DNA of 64,000 bases from assembly GCA_964023205.1 (NCBI GenBank), contig OZ026835.1, forward strand, positions 36,863,083 to 36,927,082, written 5' to 3'. Shown one piece after another: positions 23,001 to 32,880 of this stretch. Origin of the DNA: Lutraria lutraria. Its lineage: Eukaryota > Mollusca > Bivalvia > Venerida > Mactridae. The notes beneath the pieces are model-generated. The model had not been told where the DNA came from. It saw only the letters and a list, made by a program, of their open reading frames with translations, and did not search any database. The position numbers and the translations under genes were made by a program. Position 1 is the first letter of the stretch; every line of letters begins with the position of its first letter.

Positions 23001-25477
23001 TCATATTTTCATTCTCCTTTGAGTGGTCGCTTAAGGCAGGTTTTACTGTAACTCAAATTATTCTTCACTTGTTGGTCAAAAGAATTAACAACCAGGGCCT
23101 TTTCCCCTTCTATAACACAGGCCAAAATCTGGTGACTTACCAATTGAATAAAGGCTATTTTTTCCAATTTTAGAAAAGAAATTCCCCAAAAAAAGAATGC
23201 TATTTTAACTCAGTTGTCTAACCTTCTCGAATTTTGCTAAAAATCGTGCTTGAATTTCCCAAAATGAAAGACTAAGGCTCCTTTCCAATTTTTGGCAAAA
23301 AGGCCCTGACAACCCAGAATGTGAAAATATATAAGTTAAAAAAATAGCATTACTACACAGTCATCATGTATATCCAAAAGATCAGAAGTAGCATGATACG
23401 TATTTCAATGTCTTATTAGAGAAGATGTGACTACAAAAATGTATATTAACCATTAAAATCTAGAAAAAAAGTTTGACATTTTTATGAAAAATATTTCATA
23501 CTTAAGCATAATTATATATTTAGATACCTAACATGTTATGATAATTATGAAAAAAATCATACAAGTCACTTATATACAATAAGTACAAATAGTAGTCAGG
23601 GCCCTAGCTGCACTTTAGGGGAAGGGGCCCGGGGCCCTCAGGTAGGGGAATTTCGCGTCATTTTGAGGAAAAAGGGGAATTTCAGGGGATCTTTTTCGAC
23701 TGCCGTATAACCCTGCAATAAGCATTTTAAGCTTAAAATGGCTGTATTTAAATATATTACATACATTAATATACTACTAATCAAAGGTTAATACATGTAA
23801 CTTAATATGAATCATTTAAGCAAAAAAAAAATTTTTTTTTTTTTTTTTTTAGGGGAATTTTTTTCAAAAATAGGGGAAAAAAGTATATGATTTTAGTAGG
23901 GGAATGCGGCCGAATTTCGGCCCCAAAAAACGTCAAATGAGGGCCCTGGTAGTGTTCATTAATGTTTCTGTACAGATTTAAATGAGTCCAGTAAAAATCG
24001 AATAAGCTAATCTAGGCCTTACAGAGGTCCTAAAATGTCCAAAAAGGCACAAGGCACTTTTCCTAAATATTACATACAGTACAATGTATATATCAATTTG
24101 ATAAGTTTCCAAATCAAAAGTTTTTTTTTTCAATGACTTTTTTGCCTTCAATGTAGAAATTCTCTAAAAAAAAGATCAAATTCAACACATACAACAATTA
24201 TTTCATCAGTAAAAATGATTTCTGTGTGAATTGCAGACATGTTTTTATACCTAGGAATATTCAATGATATGAAAAAAGTTCTGAATCATTATCACATTTT
24301 AACCAGGCATGTTTGATAGTCTAATAGACCTTCTACATTAACTCTACCTTCAAGTTCAACACCATTATCTATTGCAATGTCTAGAAAAGAAGATCCGACT
24401 GAAGCTTTCGTAGTTATAGTATCACCATCTCTGTCAACAAAATGTATTGCTACCCTAAAATAATAATTTACTTAATATTCATTTATTTGTCTGTTGTTAA
24501 AGGCCTATATTCGACAGCTATGTTCATTTCAGGGCTGCCCCACAGAGAGGGGAGAGAAGATACAGGAGAACCAGGCATTAATATCCCTATTCTGATTTCG
24601 AATAGTTTTTCTATGTTCTTTATCATGCCCAGTGTAAAGCACCGACACAAGCCTCTCCCTTTTTTCCTGTTTTTCTAGACACAGTACTTGGCTGGTAGTT
24701 GGGATGGGGACACTGAAAAAACGTCCCTAAGTAATTGGGAAGACAGGGCTGAGATTTGAACCCACAACCTTTCGTTCATGAGTCCAGCATGTTACTGGTC
24801 AACCACCGATCATCCCTAATTACTTCATAACCTGTCTCATAGACTTATAATATTGAGAACAAAACTGAACAATGATATACACATGAATTATATAATCCGT
24901 CGCACAATGCCTGTTACATGACCTTGACATTATATCCTTGTTTAGGTTAGTACGAACCATTATCAATAAATGTCAACAATTTTATATCACAAAAAAATGT
25001 CTATATATTCCAATAATCAATTGATACATTGAAAGATTAATGTGCATTCATTTGCTTATAGCTTTATAGTGTTTTGAGAATATTACAATTGATATATTCT
25101 GATATTTTAATCACTAAAATGACAGTAATAACATTAAATTAACTAAACCTTAGCCAATTAACGATCACCAATATAAGAAATATTTCGAAGGTTAGAATAC
25201 ATTTTAGTAGAGAATTATAAACACTTACTGTCATATGTTTAATTGAATAAAATAATTTGTATCCGAACTTAAAAAAGAATCCGAAATATGTCAAGTTACA
25301 AAAGCAGCAAAACTCTTACGTTTCTTTCTTCTGTTTTGGAACTGTAGTAGCCAGATTCCTGACAGTCGGCGTGATCTTTGATTTCTTAGGAATAAAAGAT
25401 GTAGTATAAGCCAATGGTCTCGTCACATATTGGGCGAACCTTGGAATTACACATCGTATACCGGCGAGGCCCGACAT
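17096..25477 (-). CDS. FDX1: mitochondrial adrenodoxin-type [2Fe-2S] ferredoxin with alternative exon 2
   Basis: Exons on the minus strand are 25477-25320, then either 24454-24348 (2b) or 20578-20466 (2a), then 19062-18930 and 17189-17096 (stop TAA 17098-17096). Predicted products are 163 (2b) or 165 (2a) residues. The start is the ATG at 25477, with A at -3; an in-frame ATG at 25504 has a poorer context. Residues 1-52 are rich in R, K, T and S without acidic residues until late, a mitochondrial targeting profile ([18 protein letters not shown]). The shared part carries the cluster ligands [13 protein letters not shown] (C-x5-C-x2-C) and, after [12 protein letters not shown], the fourth ligand in LGCQI, then [13 protein letters not shown] and ADARE near the end, all typical of vertebrate FDX1. 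Family function is electron transfer from ferredoxin reductase to mitochondrial P450s or Fe-S/lipoyl machinery. AATAAA at 16916-16911 is a likely polyadenylation signal. Confidence 0.9.
17961..18270. mobile_element. GTAACAG-repeat element (family H), copy 1
   Basis: It contains the 30-bp palindrome around GGGTAACAGTAAAATG (arms meet near 18012), then a series of short repeats of the type CTATGTGACAGTAAAAAATA, and ends GTGAGGGGTAATAAA. The same architecture recurs at 43953-44357. It is in the last intron of the ferredoxin gene. Confidence 0.65.
18710..18895 (-). repeat. tRNA-derived SINE (family I)
   Basis: Read on the minus strand it starts GACCTCTGTGGTCCAGTGGT (A-box-like) and continues to GTGAGTTTGAATCCTACC (B-box-like), then a body with ATGTGAGAAAGCTGC. 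The copy at 21184-21420 (plus strand) has the same order of features. Confidence 0.5.
19100..19235. mobile_element. GGCCACC-type MITE (family D)
   Basis: Blocks AAAGGCCACTCTTGGGAAAG, TGTGGCCTTTATTGACAAG and GAATGGCCTTTATTC follow the family D order. It lies in the ferredoxin intron between exon 3 and exon 2a. Confidence 0.55.
19489..19681. mobile_element. TGTTTCTGG-terminus MITE (family J)
   Basis: The ends TTTGTTTCTGGACACATGC and GGAACCAGAAACAAA are inverted repeats. Related elements with TGTTTCTGGTTAC termini lie at 44616-44768, 51211-51350, 52410-52535 and 56426-56602. The family has no coding capacity. Confidence 0.55.
19920..20055 (-). repeat. tRNA-derived SINE (family K), partial
   Basis: GTTGGGATGGGGACACTG and a following degenerate tRNA-like head match the fuller copies at 24478-24817 and 34141-34490. 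Only the tRNA-proximal half is present. Confidence 0.5.
20209..20438. mobile_element. hAT-type MITE (family L) with 8-bp target duplication
   Basis: Long inverted arms start CATAGGGGGCTAGCACATTG and end CAATGTGCTACCCCCCTATG. ACAAGAAC flanks both sides (20201-20208 and 20439-20446), an 8-bp duplication. A diverged relative is at about 49968-50125. Confidence 0.85.
20466..20578 (-). other. FDX1: ferredoxin alternative exon 2a (FDX1-type IDGFG end)
   Basis: This 113-nt exon is bounded by TGTATTTTCAG before 20578 and GTTAGT after 20466. After exon 1 it reads [20 protein letters not shown], then [11 protein letters not shown] and DIDIDGFG up to the shared ACEG. The second half is very close to vertebrate FDX1 (LLDVVxENxxDIDGFG), while the first half is diverged (CDDGMKHST in place of a RDGxxxTT block). 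Entry phase 2 and exit phase 1 equal those of exon 2b. Confidence 0.85.
21184..21420 (+). repeat. tRNA-derived SINE (family I)
   Basis: It starts GACCTCCGTGGTCAAGTACG (A-box-like) and continues to TTTTGAGTCCAGC (B-box-like), interrupted by an 18-nt G run, then a body with TATGTGAGAAAGTAG as in the copy at 18710-18895. Confidence 0.5.
22406..23048. mobile_element. 643-bp pogo/Tigger-like non-autonomous element
   Basis: It starts CAGTAAAACCTGTCCTTCC and ends TTAAGGCAGGTTTTACTG, with TA on both sides. Subterminal CGACCACC and GTGGTCGC motifs also pair. No long open frame is present. It lies in the long intron between ferredoxin exons 2b and 2a. Confidence 0.75.
23096..23309. mobile_element. CAGGGCC-terminus MITE, copy 1
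   Basis: Ends CAGGGCCTTTT and AAAAAGGCCCTG are inverted repeats. ACAAC sits directly on both sides. CAGGG termini suggest a hAT relative with a short target duplication. Confidence 0.55.
23600..23947. mobile_element. CAGGGCC-terminus MITE, copy 2, with internal poly(A/T)
   Basis: Ends CAGGGCCCTAGC and GAGGGCCCTG are inverted repeats, with GTAGT directly on both sides. The interior repeats TAGGGGAATTT several times and holds a long A9T21-type block around 23821-23851. Confidence 0.55.
24348..24454 (-). other. FDX1: ferredoxin alternative exon 2b (FDX2-type ELEG end)
   Basis: This 107-nt exon is bounded by TTATTTTAG before 24454 and GTAGAG after 24348. After exon 1 it reads [21 protein letters not shown], then [16 protein letters not shown], joining to the shared ACEG. 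The first half matches vertebrate FDX1 (HFxxRDGxxxTTKxxVG), while the loop before the first cluster cysteine is two residues shorter than in 2a and of the ...LEG-ACE type seen in FDX2. Phases equal those of 2a. Confidence 0.85.
24478..24817 (-). repeat. tRNA-derived SINE (family K), near full length
   Basis: Read on the minus strand the head is GGTGGTTGACCAGTAACATG (A-box-like) and GGTTGTGGGTTCAAATCTC (B-box-like), then a body with CAGTGTCCCCATCCCAACTA, and an end near GAATATAGGCCTTTAACA. Similar copies: 34141-34490 and 34718-34900. Confidence 0.65.
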
Positions 25478-25599
25478 TTTCAATAGTACGGTTGAAATCA
25501 GCATAGAGTATAGTGCACTGTAACCTATATGGTAAGCACCGCCCACGTGCCCGCCCCTTTTGCGCAGATTCCCATCGTTGGCCAACTACTGTCACTGTT

Positions 25600-26080
25600 T
25601 CTCAATAATGATGAACAATTCATACGAAATAATAAGAAAATGTTTACTAATTTTAACTGAGCGTATAATTCAACTTGAAAAACCAACATTGAACAAAACT
25701 TTGACTATATAAATAATTTTACAAATGATTACTGATTGTTAGAGGATGGAAACCTCCGCGCTTCTTACATCTATATTAATTATATATATAATTACAACTA
25801 CTTCAGTGATGATGATATTTGACCAAATTCAAACAAAAAAAGCCTTAATTGATTATAATAAGGCCTGAAATTGCTTTTTTCTGCCGCGGCATGAGTCCCA
25901 ATTTCTGCTCATTCAAAAAAGGGTCTAGTTAATTGACACAGCTAGGTAGTTGTCTAAATAAAACTACGTACCTGATTGATGTGAATATTTTTTCACCTAA
26001 TTATTATGCCATTTAAACAAAGACCAATTTTTTGCTATCAATAGACCTAAGTTATCATTACTCTAGACTGAATTAAGATA
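25600..26080. other. upstream region of ferredoxin gene, nothing recognised
   Basis: AT-rich sequence upstream of the ferredoxin start. The ferredoxin 5' end is locally GC-richer around 25530-25580. No open frame of interest. Confidence 0.4.
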
Positions 26081-26087
26081 ACTATCA

Positions 26088-26304
26088 AGGACTTATATAT
26101 ACATACATGTATGTATATAAGTCCTTGTAACTATGTAATGAAAAATAACTAATATAACATTCCATAGGTATTATTATTCATTTAATTCAATTGCCGACAG
26201 GTTTCGTCAATGACTCATCAGGGCATTAATAATAAAAATTTATTATTAATGCCCTAATGATTCAGTGACGAAACCGGTCGGCAATTGAAAGTTATTTTTC
26301 ATTA
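26088..26304. mobile_element. foldback element built from nested inverted repeats
   Basis: 26188-26236 and 26239-26287 are about 49-bp inverted arms beginning CAATTGCCGACAGGTTTCGT. Further out, AATGAAAAATAACT (about 26138) pairs with AGTTATTTTTCATT (about 26290). A separate palindrome AAGGACTTATATATACATAC with its complement lies at about 26088-26129. An AT dinucleotide microsatellite follows at 26305-26330. Confidence 0.6.
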
Positions 26305-27244
26305 TATATATATATATATATTATATATATTTCACCCATTCGGTTATCCCTGATTAGATCTACTATCCTGTTTAAACAAGTATGTAACCTGACGACAGGG
26401 GCGTGCCTATAGGCATACACATCACTCAGTACGCACGTGCGTAGAACGTACGAGTTGGACAAGTCGAAAATATGAAAGCGCCAAAAATGCAACTTAATGA
26501 TCGATGCCTTTCCCGAGTCAGTGTCGAGAAAAATGACCAAAAAGATTGTTTTCTTCTAAATTACTAATTGTTTAAACTGGTCCGAGATGGTTGTTTCATC
26601 GCTATCTAGCAGTTGATTCAGGGAATGCCTCGATCATGGCTATTTTAGTGTCATGTCAGCAGTTTAAAAAAATATGATTTTCATAGTTATTTGATACCAG
26701 TGAGTATATATGCTTCTGACCACTCGACCATGGAGAATACGTACCCTGGCTCAAGAAAAGCAAAATTCTTTATTGTATGTGCTTCCAAAGAAGGGCCGGT
26801 CACTCATCGGCGACGCGCCCATGCAGTAAGCAAAAATTGTGCAGTTGGCCGAGCGCCACCGTACGTGTTTTAAGTCTAAATACTGTATTATATCTCATAT
26901 ATTATATCTCTATCAGTGCAAAGGCATACATTATGCGCGGTGAAATATTACACTGCTTAAACCAGAGAATTAGAAAAAATACGTTTCTTTTTTCATTTGA
27001 GATAAAATTATTGGAAGTGAAGTTTACTTGACTATATATGTAGGCATGGTTCGAACTGGTGATTGGCAGGCGGAAATGTGAACTGCTAGGCAATAATAGG
27101 GAAGACAATTTCTGTGAATTACCATTAATTTTGGAATGAGTCATTTTTTACCCCCAAAACATTCCAGAATACATCTCCGGCGTTCTAAGAATAATTTTCG
27201 GTTCTTTGAGGAAGGCAGCTAGTTAATTAGTACTGGTAAAAATA

Positions 27245-27350
27245 CATGCAGTCCAGGAAAACTGGTTTTAATAGGTGAATCGGTCGCCGTATATACATAT
27301 TGTAATTGAAAAGTTGTTGAAAATGGCGTTAAATCCAAATCAAGGTCTGA
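27245..27350. repeat. SINE tail (shared mollusc-type core)
   Basis: It contains CAGTCCAGGAAAACTGGTTT and then GAAAAGTTGTTGAAAATGGC with a GTTAAATCCAAATCAA end. The same core is found near 5640-5690, 31395, 39990-40050 and 46400-46440. Confidence 0.5.
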
Positions 27351-27442
27351 TATAAACATACATATAAGTCCATGTCCAAATAAACATAAAACAAAACATC
27401 GAATATAATTCAAGTTAATGAAGACGACCATGGCTTTCTAAT

Positions 27443-27523
27443 CACAGGCTACCGGCATGTGATAACAGCAAATTATAAGGTGAAAAACTTTATTTTGCTG
27501 TTATTACATGCCGGTAGCCTGTG
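27443..27523. mobile_element. hAT-type MITE (family G), 81-bp copy with target duplication
   Basis: Arms CACAGGCTACCGGCATGTGA and TTACATGCCGGTAGCCTGTG enclose a short centre. TTTCTAAT flanks both sides (27435-27442 and 27524-27531). Same family as 16724-16879 but half its length. Confidence 0.85.
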
Positions 27524-28053
27524 TTTCTAATGCGCCAGTTAACCCAATAAAATCTATGAAACTACTTTATGTAGGTGGTGCATGACTCGTTCAGTAAGCC
27601 AAAAAACAATATATAAGCGTATTCTATAACAGTTCACTTTTTATTTCACTTAAGTTTTTTCCGGTCTGGATTGTTTAATTCGTGACTTTTTTGGGGAAAA
27701 AAACTTCACACTCCAATTAGGTAAAACAACCTTAATCGACCATATACGGGGTTTAATCAATAATTCATTGTATGTATTGAAATACAATCGAAAACAATAA
27801 AGACTACGTATACAGTACATTAGACCAGATTAACCTAGTGAAATGATTATAGCCACTAATCATGTGAAATATTGTGAGCTATCATGTATTATTTCTATGT
27901 ACGATTATACATAAACTTACATTATTTCAATGTCTTTATAAAAGTTTCCGGCACATGATGACCAGTTATTGCTTTTGTGATTTTTGTATCAAAATGGAGG
28001 AATTATTAAATGTTTATAGAGAATATTTCCTGAAATACTAACAGGTGTGTGTA

Positions 28054-28953
28054 ATGGGGAGCGGTTTATTCAAGTCGTGTAGAAATGAAACAAATCCAAC
28101 CCCGGGGAACCGGCGATTCAAAATCGGGAAGCGAGCACAGGTCGGGGTCGAGTATGTTAAAGAACGGTATGCACTACCGGAAGGCAAATATAACGTGAAA
28201 TTGCGCGGTGAGAAAAATTGTATCATAAACAGTGCTACTTATTTACAAACGGGAGATATAATCATGTCTGATATGATTAACAGAAAGATCAAAATGTTCA
28301 ATTGCAATTTTGATTATATTACATGTCTGGAATTTCCGAGTGCGGTGCAATACCTAAGCGCATCACCGAACCTACCTTTAATTTATGCGGCTTTTCCTGA
28401 CAGAATTCGTCAAGTTCATGTTGATGGGTGTGAGCTAAAAAGAAGTGGATTTATTAAAACAACTGGCACGTGTAGAGCTATTTGTGTCAATAAATACGAC
28501 GGGAAAGCAATATCTATGAGTTTAGATGAAGACACAGGACAAGTTAATTTATTAACACCGGGAGGTAACTTGCAGGCAGAGTTATTGGATGATCCCGATG
28601 GAGAACAATTGTTTATACGACCTGAATCCCTCGTTGTGACAAGGGATTTGAATCTAGTTGTTGCCGACAAAGGCACACAGTCTGTTCTTGGTTTGTGTCC
28701 TGATGGTGAAGTAAAGTTTGAGTATACTGGGGTTAGATGTCCGACAGCCTTAGTTTGTGATGAACGGAACTATATCTATGTAGCTGGACCAAATAATATC
28801 CATCAGCTCAATGAAAATGGTGAACTTGTCAAACTCTTTGTCTCCAAAGCTGAGATAGGATTTTCACCGCTAAGTATGTCATATAATGAACAGAAAAAAC
28901 ACTTGTTGGTGACTGGCAAAGGCCCAAAAGTTACGATATTTAAACTTACATGA
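28054..28953 (+). CDS. intronless NHL-like beta-propeller protein with acylation-type N-terminus
   Basis: A single open frame of 299 residues starts at ATG 28054 (G at -3) and stops at 28951-28953. Residues about 50-299 show repeated strand units of the kind found in NHL/TRIM propellers: for example SMSLDEDTGQVNLLTPGGNL, then PESLVVTRDLNLVVADKGTQ, then PTALVCDERNYIYVAGPNN and IHQLNENGELVKLF. There is no RING, B-box or coiled coil, so it is not a complete TRIM2/3/71 protein, although bivalves are known for many such NHL-only and TRIM-like genes. The N-terminus MGSGLFKSC offers Gly2 for myristoylation and Cys9 for palmitoylation, suggesting membrane attachment (inference). A sequence TACTAACAG just before the ATG could be a splice acceptor, so a 5' UTR exon may exist. 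AATAAA signals lie at 28982-28999. Function unknown. Confidence 0.65.
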   Translation: MGSGLFKSCRNETNPTPGNRRFKIGKRAQVGVEYVKERYALPEGKYNVKLRGEKNCIINSATYLQTGDIIMSDMINRKIKMFNCNFDYITCLEFPSAVQYLSASPNLPLIYAAFPDRIRQVHVDGCELKRSGFIKTTGTCRAICVNKYDGKAISMSLDEDTGQVNLLTPGGNLQAELLDDPDGEQLFIRPESLVVTRDLNLVVADKGTQSVLGLCPDGEVKFEYTGVRCPTALVCDERNYIYVAGPNNIHQLNENGELVKLFVSKAEIGFSPLSMSYNEQKKHLLVTGKGPKVTIFKLT

Positions 28954-29608
28954 ACTATTCGTCTTACATGTGTATGTAGCTAATAAAAGAAAAAATAAAG
29001 TTACATGTAGCTTCTAGATAAAACATACACATACGTAGCTTCATTTATTTTGTAGTACAGGTGGTTGTTAATCGTACACAATAAGGTGATAAGAACCGTG
29101 CAAAATGCTTCATACACACAATAAGTGAATACAACACAAGTATATATTCTGTGATGATAATTATCTCTAAGATAAATTTGTATTCTTTTGTCATATTAAT
29201 ATAATTTGTTGTTTTCTTGGTTATTTATATATAATTTTATGAAGGACCACAATGGAAATAAGGATTTACTTCCTTTTTTGTGTTATCCTTGTATTTTAAC
29301 GTTTTTGACATAGTTTCAATTTTTTACTGATATTATTTACCTTTAATAATTTTACAGTCTCAATTTGTATATTCAGTAATATTTTTTGTTTGTTTGAACA
29401 CTGTAACTTTATATGCCCATTTTGTGTAATATATTTCCTATGTACCATGTTTTAGAAATAGTTAAAATATGAATAATAAATAAATAAATAAATAAATGAG
29501 TGCTGTTCCTTAGCTATACCAAGAGTCTTATATCATAGATGAAGACACACAATCGTATTTTTAAGTCTGTCCGTCCGTCTGACATTACGTTTGTCAGCAA
29601 TGTTTATA

Positions 29609-29789
29609 CAGAGTAACCTCTCCAAAGCGGCCCTCTCTTGAGCAACATCCTGGGACCCTTCAACAACAGCTTGATTTTTTTCCAACTGCATGATTTGACT
29701 ATAGATTTAACCTCTCCAGAGCAACAACTTCTCAACAACAACATAATTTTGCTACTCCCGAATGGTGTTGCTTTGGAGTGGTTATGCTG
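29609..29789. mobile_element. pogo/Tigger-like MITE (family A)
   Basis: It starts CAGAGTAACCTCTCC and ends GGAGTGGTTATGCTG with TA on both sides. Internal ACCTCTCCAGAGCAACAACT is typical of the family. Confidence 0.65.
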
Positions 29790-30696
29790 TATATACTGTT
29801 ATTATTATGCAAACAGCAAGCACATTGGCTACAGTGAGTCTCATTACACAATTGTAGGGTCGTATTTCAAGTAAATGAGTCAGTGTCTCATGTTGTAAAG
29901 CAGGACACTTGTGTCTGTGTTTAAAGACAAACGACAATATATTATTTCCACATTTAATTTATTTAAAGTTAAACAATTAAAACAGAATTTAATCACATGA
30001 GTATATCAGGAATGTTTATGTAGATATGTAATAATACACACAAGAATAGAGAACTGAAAAATGCCATAAATATGCTGTAGTCTTCTGAGTAATGTTATAA
30101 AAAAACATATTCTAAAAACATGATTAAATGAAAATTCAAGTATTTCATGCATGGTGTATTAGCAGTATGGCACATCTGTTTGAATCTAAGAAGTAAACAT
30201 TACAGATTTATGTCAAGGTGAATTATTGTCTGCAGGGCATACATGTACTTAATAAATTCGTATTTTTAACTTTTCCAAAACAAACTGACACATTTTACAC
30301 CAAAACATTAAAAATTATGGATAAAGTAAAATGGCTCGAATTTACAATATTACGATCACATCCCCAGTAATGTCACATTTTATCATAAAACTCAAGATGT
30401 TACAGAAAAATCACAGGTACTTATTTATGTTTTTTTCTTCTTTAATCGAGAGAGATAATATGCAATTATTATGCAAAATTATAATAAAGAAGTGGTCATG
30501 TCTAAGGTAGTGTGTACTGTGTAATATATATGTATATGCATCAACTTTACCATGCAACAAGATGGAAATTTAAAATGTCCCATATTTATGCTAAAAAATG
30601 TTAAGTTTTTTTTCCGAAATGCCTGTATTTCCATGTTTTAACAAATTAAATCTTTACAACAATAGTATGAAAATTGAATAAATGATAATGACTACA

Positions 30697-30885
30697 TAAA
30701 AACAAGAGTGCCGCAAGCGGTGTCAACACTCGTCTGTTCACTGCCTCAGTGAGATCTATCCACCTTTGAAGTTTCATGTTGCTACCTCTTATAGTTTCTG
30801 AGTTATGAGTTACATTTAAATTTTTCCCAGACACAGATGCTGACACAGATGACACAGTGATCTCAATAGCTAGACTTTTTCTTCA
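30697..30885. repeat. interspersed repeat (family B)
   Basis: It runs from AACAAGAGTGCCGCAAGCGG to AGCTAGACTTTTTCTTC and matches 2625-2815 in reverse orientation. The order CAAGAG ... CTGCCTCAGTGAGATC ... GACACAGATGC resembles a very common mollusc repeat, but the class is not certain. Confidence 0.6.
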
Positions 30886-31394
30886 AAAACTGACAAGCTA
30901 AAAACAATGTAAAAAATCTGCATTAATTTCTGATTATGTTTTACATACTGCAAAGTTGACAACATCTGAAGAAATCAAACACATATAAACAATCAATGTT
31001 AATGTATAAAAAAGTTTGTACAAAAAAAATATATACAAATTTTACACAGTAAATTATGTAATCATGTACATTTTTTATTTACAAGTTAGACAAGTAAAAG
31101 ATACAAGAAATCTATTTTATAAGCCAAGCTAGTTTCCCTTGATCCGTTTAATTACATGATGTCCATTAAGATTTTACCAAAACTAGACAGTCTTACTATG
31201 TACTAGGAATACAATGAAAACTAAACCTGTTAAAATAAGGAAGCCAATGCACACATTTCCTTAGTTGTGAATGAATACCAAGTTAAAACTTCAATAAATT
31301 TCCTAGTGTTGTATCATTAAACATGTTATACACAGTACCGTACTTTATCTAGTGTTCTTCAGTTCCTTTCATAATTTGTATTTATTTATTTCTT

Positions 31395-31650
31395 CGACTT
31401 AATGCCATTTTCAACATTATTTCAGTCATATTGTGGCGGATTGTTATCCTAACCAGCTTCCCTGGATTTCATTTAGGCCTTCACCAGTACTAACCACATT
31501 CTATCTGTAAGCTACCTCCAAGCTACCACACATATAGGATGTAATATCTTCAGTTAAATTTGTCACTGACAGTGTGAGCCTCAACCTGGGTTTGAAGTCA
31601 CAACTTCTTGATCAGTAGATCAACACTCTATCCACTGAGCAAACGGGGCG
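31395..31650 (-). repeat. complete tRNA-derived SINE
   Basis: On the minus strand it begins GCCCCGTTTGCTCAGTGGAT (tRNA D-arm and A box), continues to GTTGTGACTTCAAACCC (B box), a 150-bp body, and ends in ACTGAAATAATGTTGAAAAT followed by GGCATTAAGTCG. That tail core is shared with several partial copies in the window. Confidence 0.65.
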
Positions 31651-32880
31651 AGCTCTTAGGTCTTAGCTCATAGTTTGTGAACACGACTTAGAATACTAGT
31701 AGAATAGACAAACAATAGTTAACTGGAAATCATGTTTCAAATATTAGAAAAAAGTAGTTTACATATCAGTAACACAGAAAATACCATCTAGCACTTTTTA
31801 TCCACATAATCTATAAAAATTCATGCATTAAAACATACTGATAATCAGTAGAAAAAGGCTGTTTGAAGCATCATTGAAAAATAGAATTGCAGATGTCTTA
31901 GAAAAAATAAAAGTTAAAATAGTGTACATGAATTCAAAAATGTAAAAAAACAAATGTACTAAAAACGAACCATCAATTACTGTAAAAATGTCTCACAAAC
32001 AGCTAAAAAATAGATATGAGTGAGCATACATGGTCAACAGAAAAATAACTATTTATTTCCAACATACAGCAAATGCTGATTCTACAGCTTAATTAGAAAA
32101 AAAACTATTGCACTTATCAATGTTTTTCACCCAGAGGGGGATATATTGGGGAATTAGACATTTGTGGAATTTGGCTGTAAAATTACCCCCATGTGCAGAC
32201 ATTTCTATCTAATTTCTTGGGGGTGTGATTGTTTTGATGTCAATTCTCCCTTTGGTAGTTTTTCATTATGGTGCTTAAAAATAACACAATGTGAAAATAG
32301 GGGAATGGCAGTGTTATCAAATTCCCATGCATCAGAAGTCTTGCTGACTAATTCCTGTGTATCCCTGCCCCCCCCCCCATCTAGGGAAAACATTGATAAG
32401 CGCATAATTACTAGGCTCTGTACATCTGTACAATGCATGTATATATTAACAAATAAATGAAAAGTCAATAATGATATGTATATATATATATTTTATCTGA
32501 TATGTATTTGATTAAATTCTGTCGTGATAACAGGAATTATGCTAAAAATACTTTCACCAGCTTGATCCACAACCAATAGATACAACAACTCAATGACTTA
32601 AAAAATAAGTTGACAAAGAAAATCCCAAAACACATTTTCTGATTTCTTGTTGACTAGTTGAATCTAACAATTTGAAATTTGTAGTATACACAATTTACAA
32701 GAAACTTAAAGAGTGAAAATAAGAACAGTGTTAAGTAGGTTATATTTTTAGTATTTTTTTACTAATTACAACTTCAGTTGAGAAAAAAATGTTAAGTCCA
32801 AGTTTCTCATTTGATAGCTAATTCATTAAAAATAAAAAAGAACAGGAAGAGGAATATTAAAAGACAAGTATAAGTCCACA

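Larger units (their letters stand above)
29940..32870. other. 3' flank of CUB-Ly6 gene, repeats only
   Basis: AT-rich sequence that may include the long 3' UTR of the minus-strand gene ending at 32881. It holds a family B repeat (30697-30885), a SINE (31395-31650) and a poly-C run near 32370. Open frames at 32164-32468 on both strands are overlapping chance frames. Confidence 0.4.

Noticed and set aside
25478..25585. Longer N-terminus of the ferredoxin beginning MANDGN
   Set aside because: That frame begins at TTG, not ATG. The ATG at 25477 has a good context and gives a normal presequence length.
32164..32468. Overlapping 98- and 87-codon frames on opposite strands
   Set aside because: Low-complexity sequence with a C run, no homology features, and position in the 3' flank of the CUB-Ly6 gene.
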